Assembly: GCF_021018805.1 (NCBI RefSeq)
Contig: NC_086247.1
Span: forward strand, 91,248,140 to 91,312,139
DNA: 64,000 bases
DNA from: Prinia subflava
Lineage: Eukaryota > Chordata > Aves > Passeriformes > Cisticolidae
Reading direction: 5' to 3'
Shown: positions 63,330-64,000 of the stretch, in pieces
Layout: each line of letters opens with the position of its first letter
Position numbering within the stretch: the stretch's first letter is position 1
Position numbers and translations under genes: made by a program
Notes under the pieces: generated by a model
Told to the model about the DNA's origin: nothing
The model's database searches: none
Seen by the model: the letters and a program-made list of their open reading frames with translations, nothing else

Positions 63330-63645
63330 GGAGGCGGGCTGAGAGTGCACGGCACCGGGGAGGAGGAGGAGGATGGCTGTGGGGATGGCGGCGGCGGTAA
63401 GTGACTCCCTCTCTCAGCTGCAGCGCCCGCCGCGGGGCCGCTTGTGCCTCCTGTGAGTGGCGGGGCAGGTGCCAGCGCTGCCCCCGTCCTCACCTTCCCG
63501 CTTCACTCTTCCTTACCCCTTCTCTTTCCCACTCCCTCCCTTCCTTCTCCCTTCTCCACCCTTTTTTCCCCGCTGCAGCTCTAGCAGGAGGCGGCGCGGA
63601 CACGCGTGAATGTGGTCTCCGGTCCCCGAGTGGCCCGGCCCCGAG
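63330..63645 (+). other. KDM1B: Candidate 5' leader exons of KDM1B
   Basis: KDM1B (LSD2) is a flavin-dependent H3K4me1/2 demethylase and is the expected plus-strand neighbour of TPMT. Here I see only leader-like sequence: a first exon ending at 63396 with a strong GTAAGTG donor, and a second exon ending at 63645 with a GTGAGTG donor. A long pyrimidine tract (63530-63570) precedes two possible acceptors, at 63577-63578 (CTGCAG) and 63586-63587 (AGCAG). The recognisable KDM1B protein start (MATPRGR in human) is not in the window. The identification rests on synteny and splice signals, not on protein similarity. The exon start is approximate. Confidence 0.55.
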
Positions 63646-63894
63646 GTGAGTGCCAGGCGCCGACCGCCCGCCTGCCCCGCCGCCGCCCGGCTCCGGGGCA
63701 GCCCGGCCGCGGCGCTGCCCTGCCCCGGCGGTGCCCTCGGGACCCCCGCCCGCCGCCAGCTGTCACACCGCGGCGCCGCCGCTTTACTCGGGCTGACTTG
63801 TAGAGGTGTGTGCACTCCCCGTGTTAATCAGGCTACTCTCGCTTCCTCTCCGTCTCTGACAGTCTGACAGTGGGTGTCTGTGTGGTTTCTTTTC

Positions 63895-63920
63895 TTTTTT
63901 TTTTTTTTTTTTTTTTTTTT
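63895..63920. repeat. T26 homopolymer
   Basis: Twenty-six consecutive T residues lie near the right edge, followed by a C/T-rich stretch and a CTGTGCAG at 63951-63958 that could serve as a splice acceptor for the next KDM1B leader exon. It is also a likely site of assembly or length error. Confidence 0.9.
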
Positions 63921-64000
63921 CCTCTTCCCCAAACACAAACTTGCTATCAACTGTGCAGGTAAACCCCACAAAGCTTTCCAATATAGGCCACGCATTACAG

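Larger units (their letters stand above)
62900..63800. promoter_or_regulatory. CpG island, probable bidirectional TPMT/KDM1B promoter
   Basis: CpG density is high across this interval. On the minus strand an untranslated TPMT leader exon ends at donor CAG|GTACCG at 63231. On the plus strand a GCG|GTAAGTG donor follows 63396. The two divergent first exons therefore face each other within about 165 bp, leaving room for only one shared promoter, presumably near 63.30 kb. No TATA box is obvious. The arrangement fits the human locus as I recall it, where TPMT and KDM1B are divergent neighbours. Confidence 0.75.

Noticed and set aside
62843..63350. Several open frames of over 100 codons in the TPMT/KDM1B promoter region
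   Set aside because: They are CpG-island artefacts with Arg/Pro/Ala-rich sequence and no homology.
1..64000. CRISPR arrays, bacterial operons, riboswitches, tRNA or rRNA genes
   Set aside because: The window is vertebrate nuclear DNA with spliced genes. I saw no spaced identical repeats and no tRNA B-box-like GGTTCGA signature in a cloverleaf context.

Overview
The window is vertebrate nuclear DNA and almost certainly from a bird. The interspersed repeats I can recognise are CR1 LINE fragments and one solitary LTR of a type common in birds, and the genes are compact. I cannot name the species.

The gene order is KIF13A (minus), NHLRC1 (minus), TPMT (minus), KDM1B (plus). This matches the order and orientation I recall for human 6p22.3, so the window is a conserved syntenic block rather than an accessory region.

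Layout. Positions 1-34118 are the large intron 2 of KIF13A; I found no further exon in it, only one CR1 fragment and low-complexity tracts. KIF13A coding exons 2 and 1 lie at 34119-34209 and 34425-34479, inside a CpG island (about 33.9-35.5 kb) with a 69-nt homopurine tract. Positions 35.5-49.3 kb are intergenic, with a CR1 fragment, a probable old LTR, a tandem duplication and a few weak exon candidates. NHLRC1 (malin, a RING-NHL E3 ubiquitin ligase) is an intact single-exon gene at 49277-50434. Two CR1 fragments fill much of the NHLRC1-TPMT gap. TPMT is complete: eight coding exons between 62765 and 53697 (246 aa) plus a 5' noncoding exon ending at 63231. A CpG island at about 62.9-63.8 kb separates the divergent 5' ends of TPMT and, by synteny, KDM1B, whose leader exons appear to begin at the right edge.

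The genes do not form a pathway: KIF13A is a kinesin-3 motor, malin acts with laforin in glycogen quality control, TPMT methylates thiols using SAM, and KDM1B is a histone demethylase. Only TPMT and KDM1B look physically coupled, through a shared bidirectional promoter. I found no previously undescribed system. The most checkable unusual items are a G-quadruplex motif beside a TPMT splice donor, a perfect 15-bp hairpin in a TPMT intron, a poly(A) hexamer inside the NHLRC1 reading frame, and the TPMT/KDM1B promoter with its splice-dependent KDM1B leader frame.
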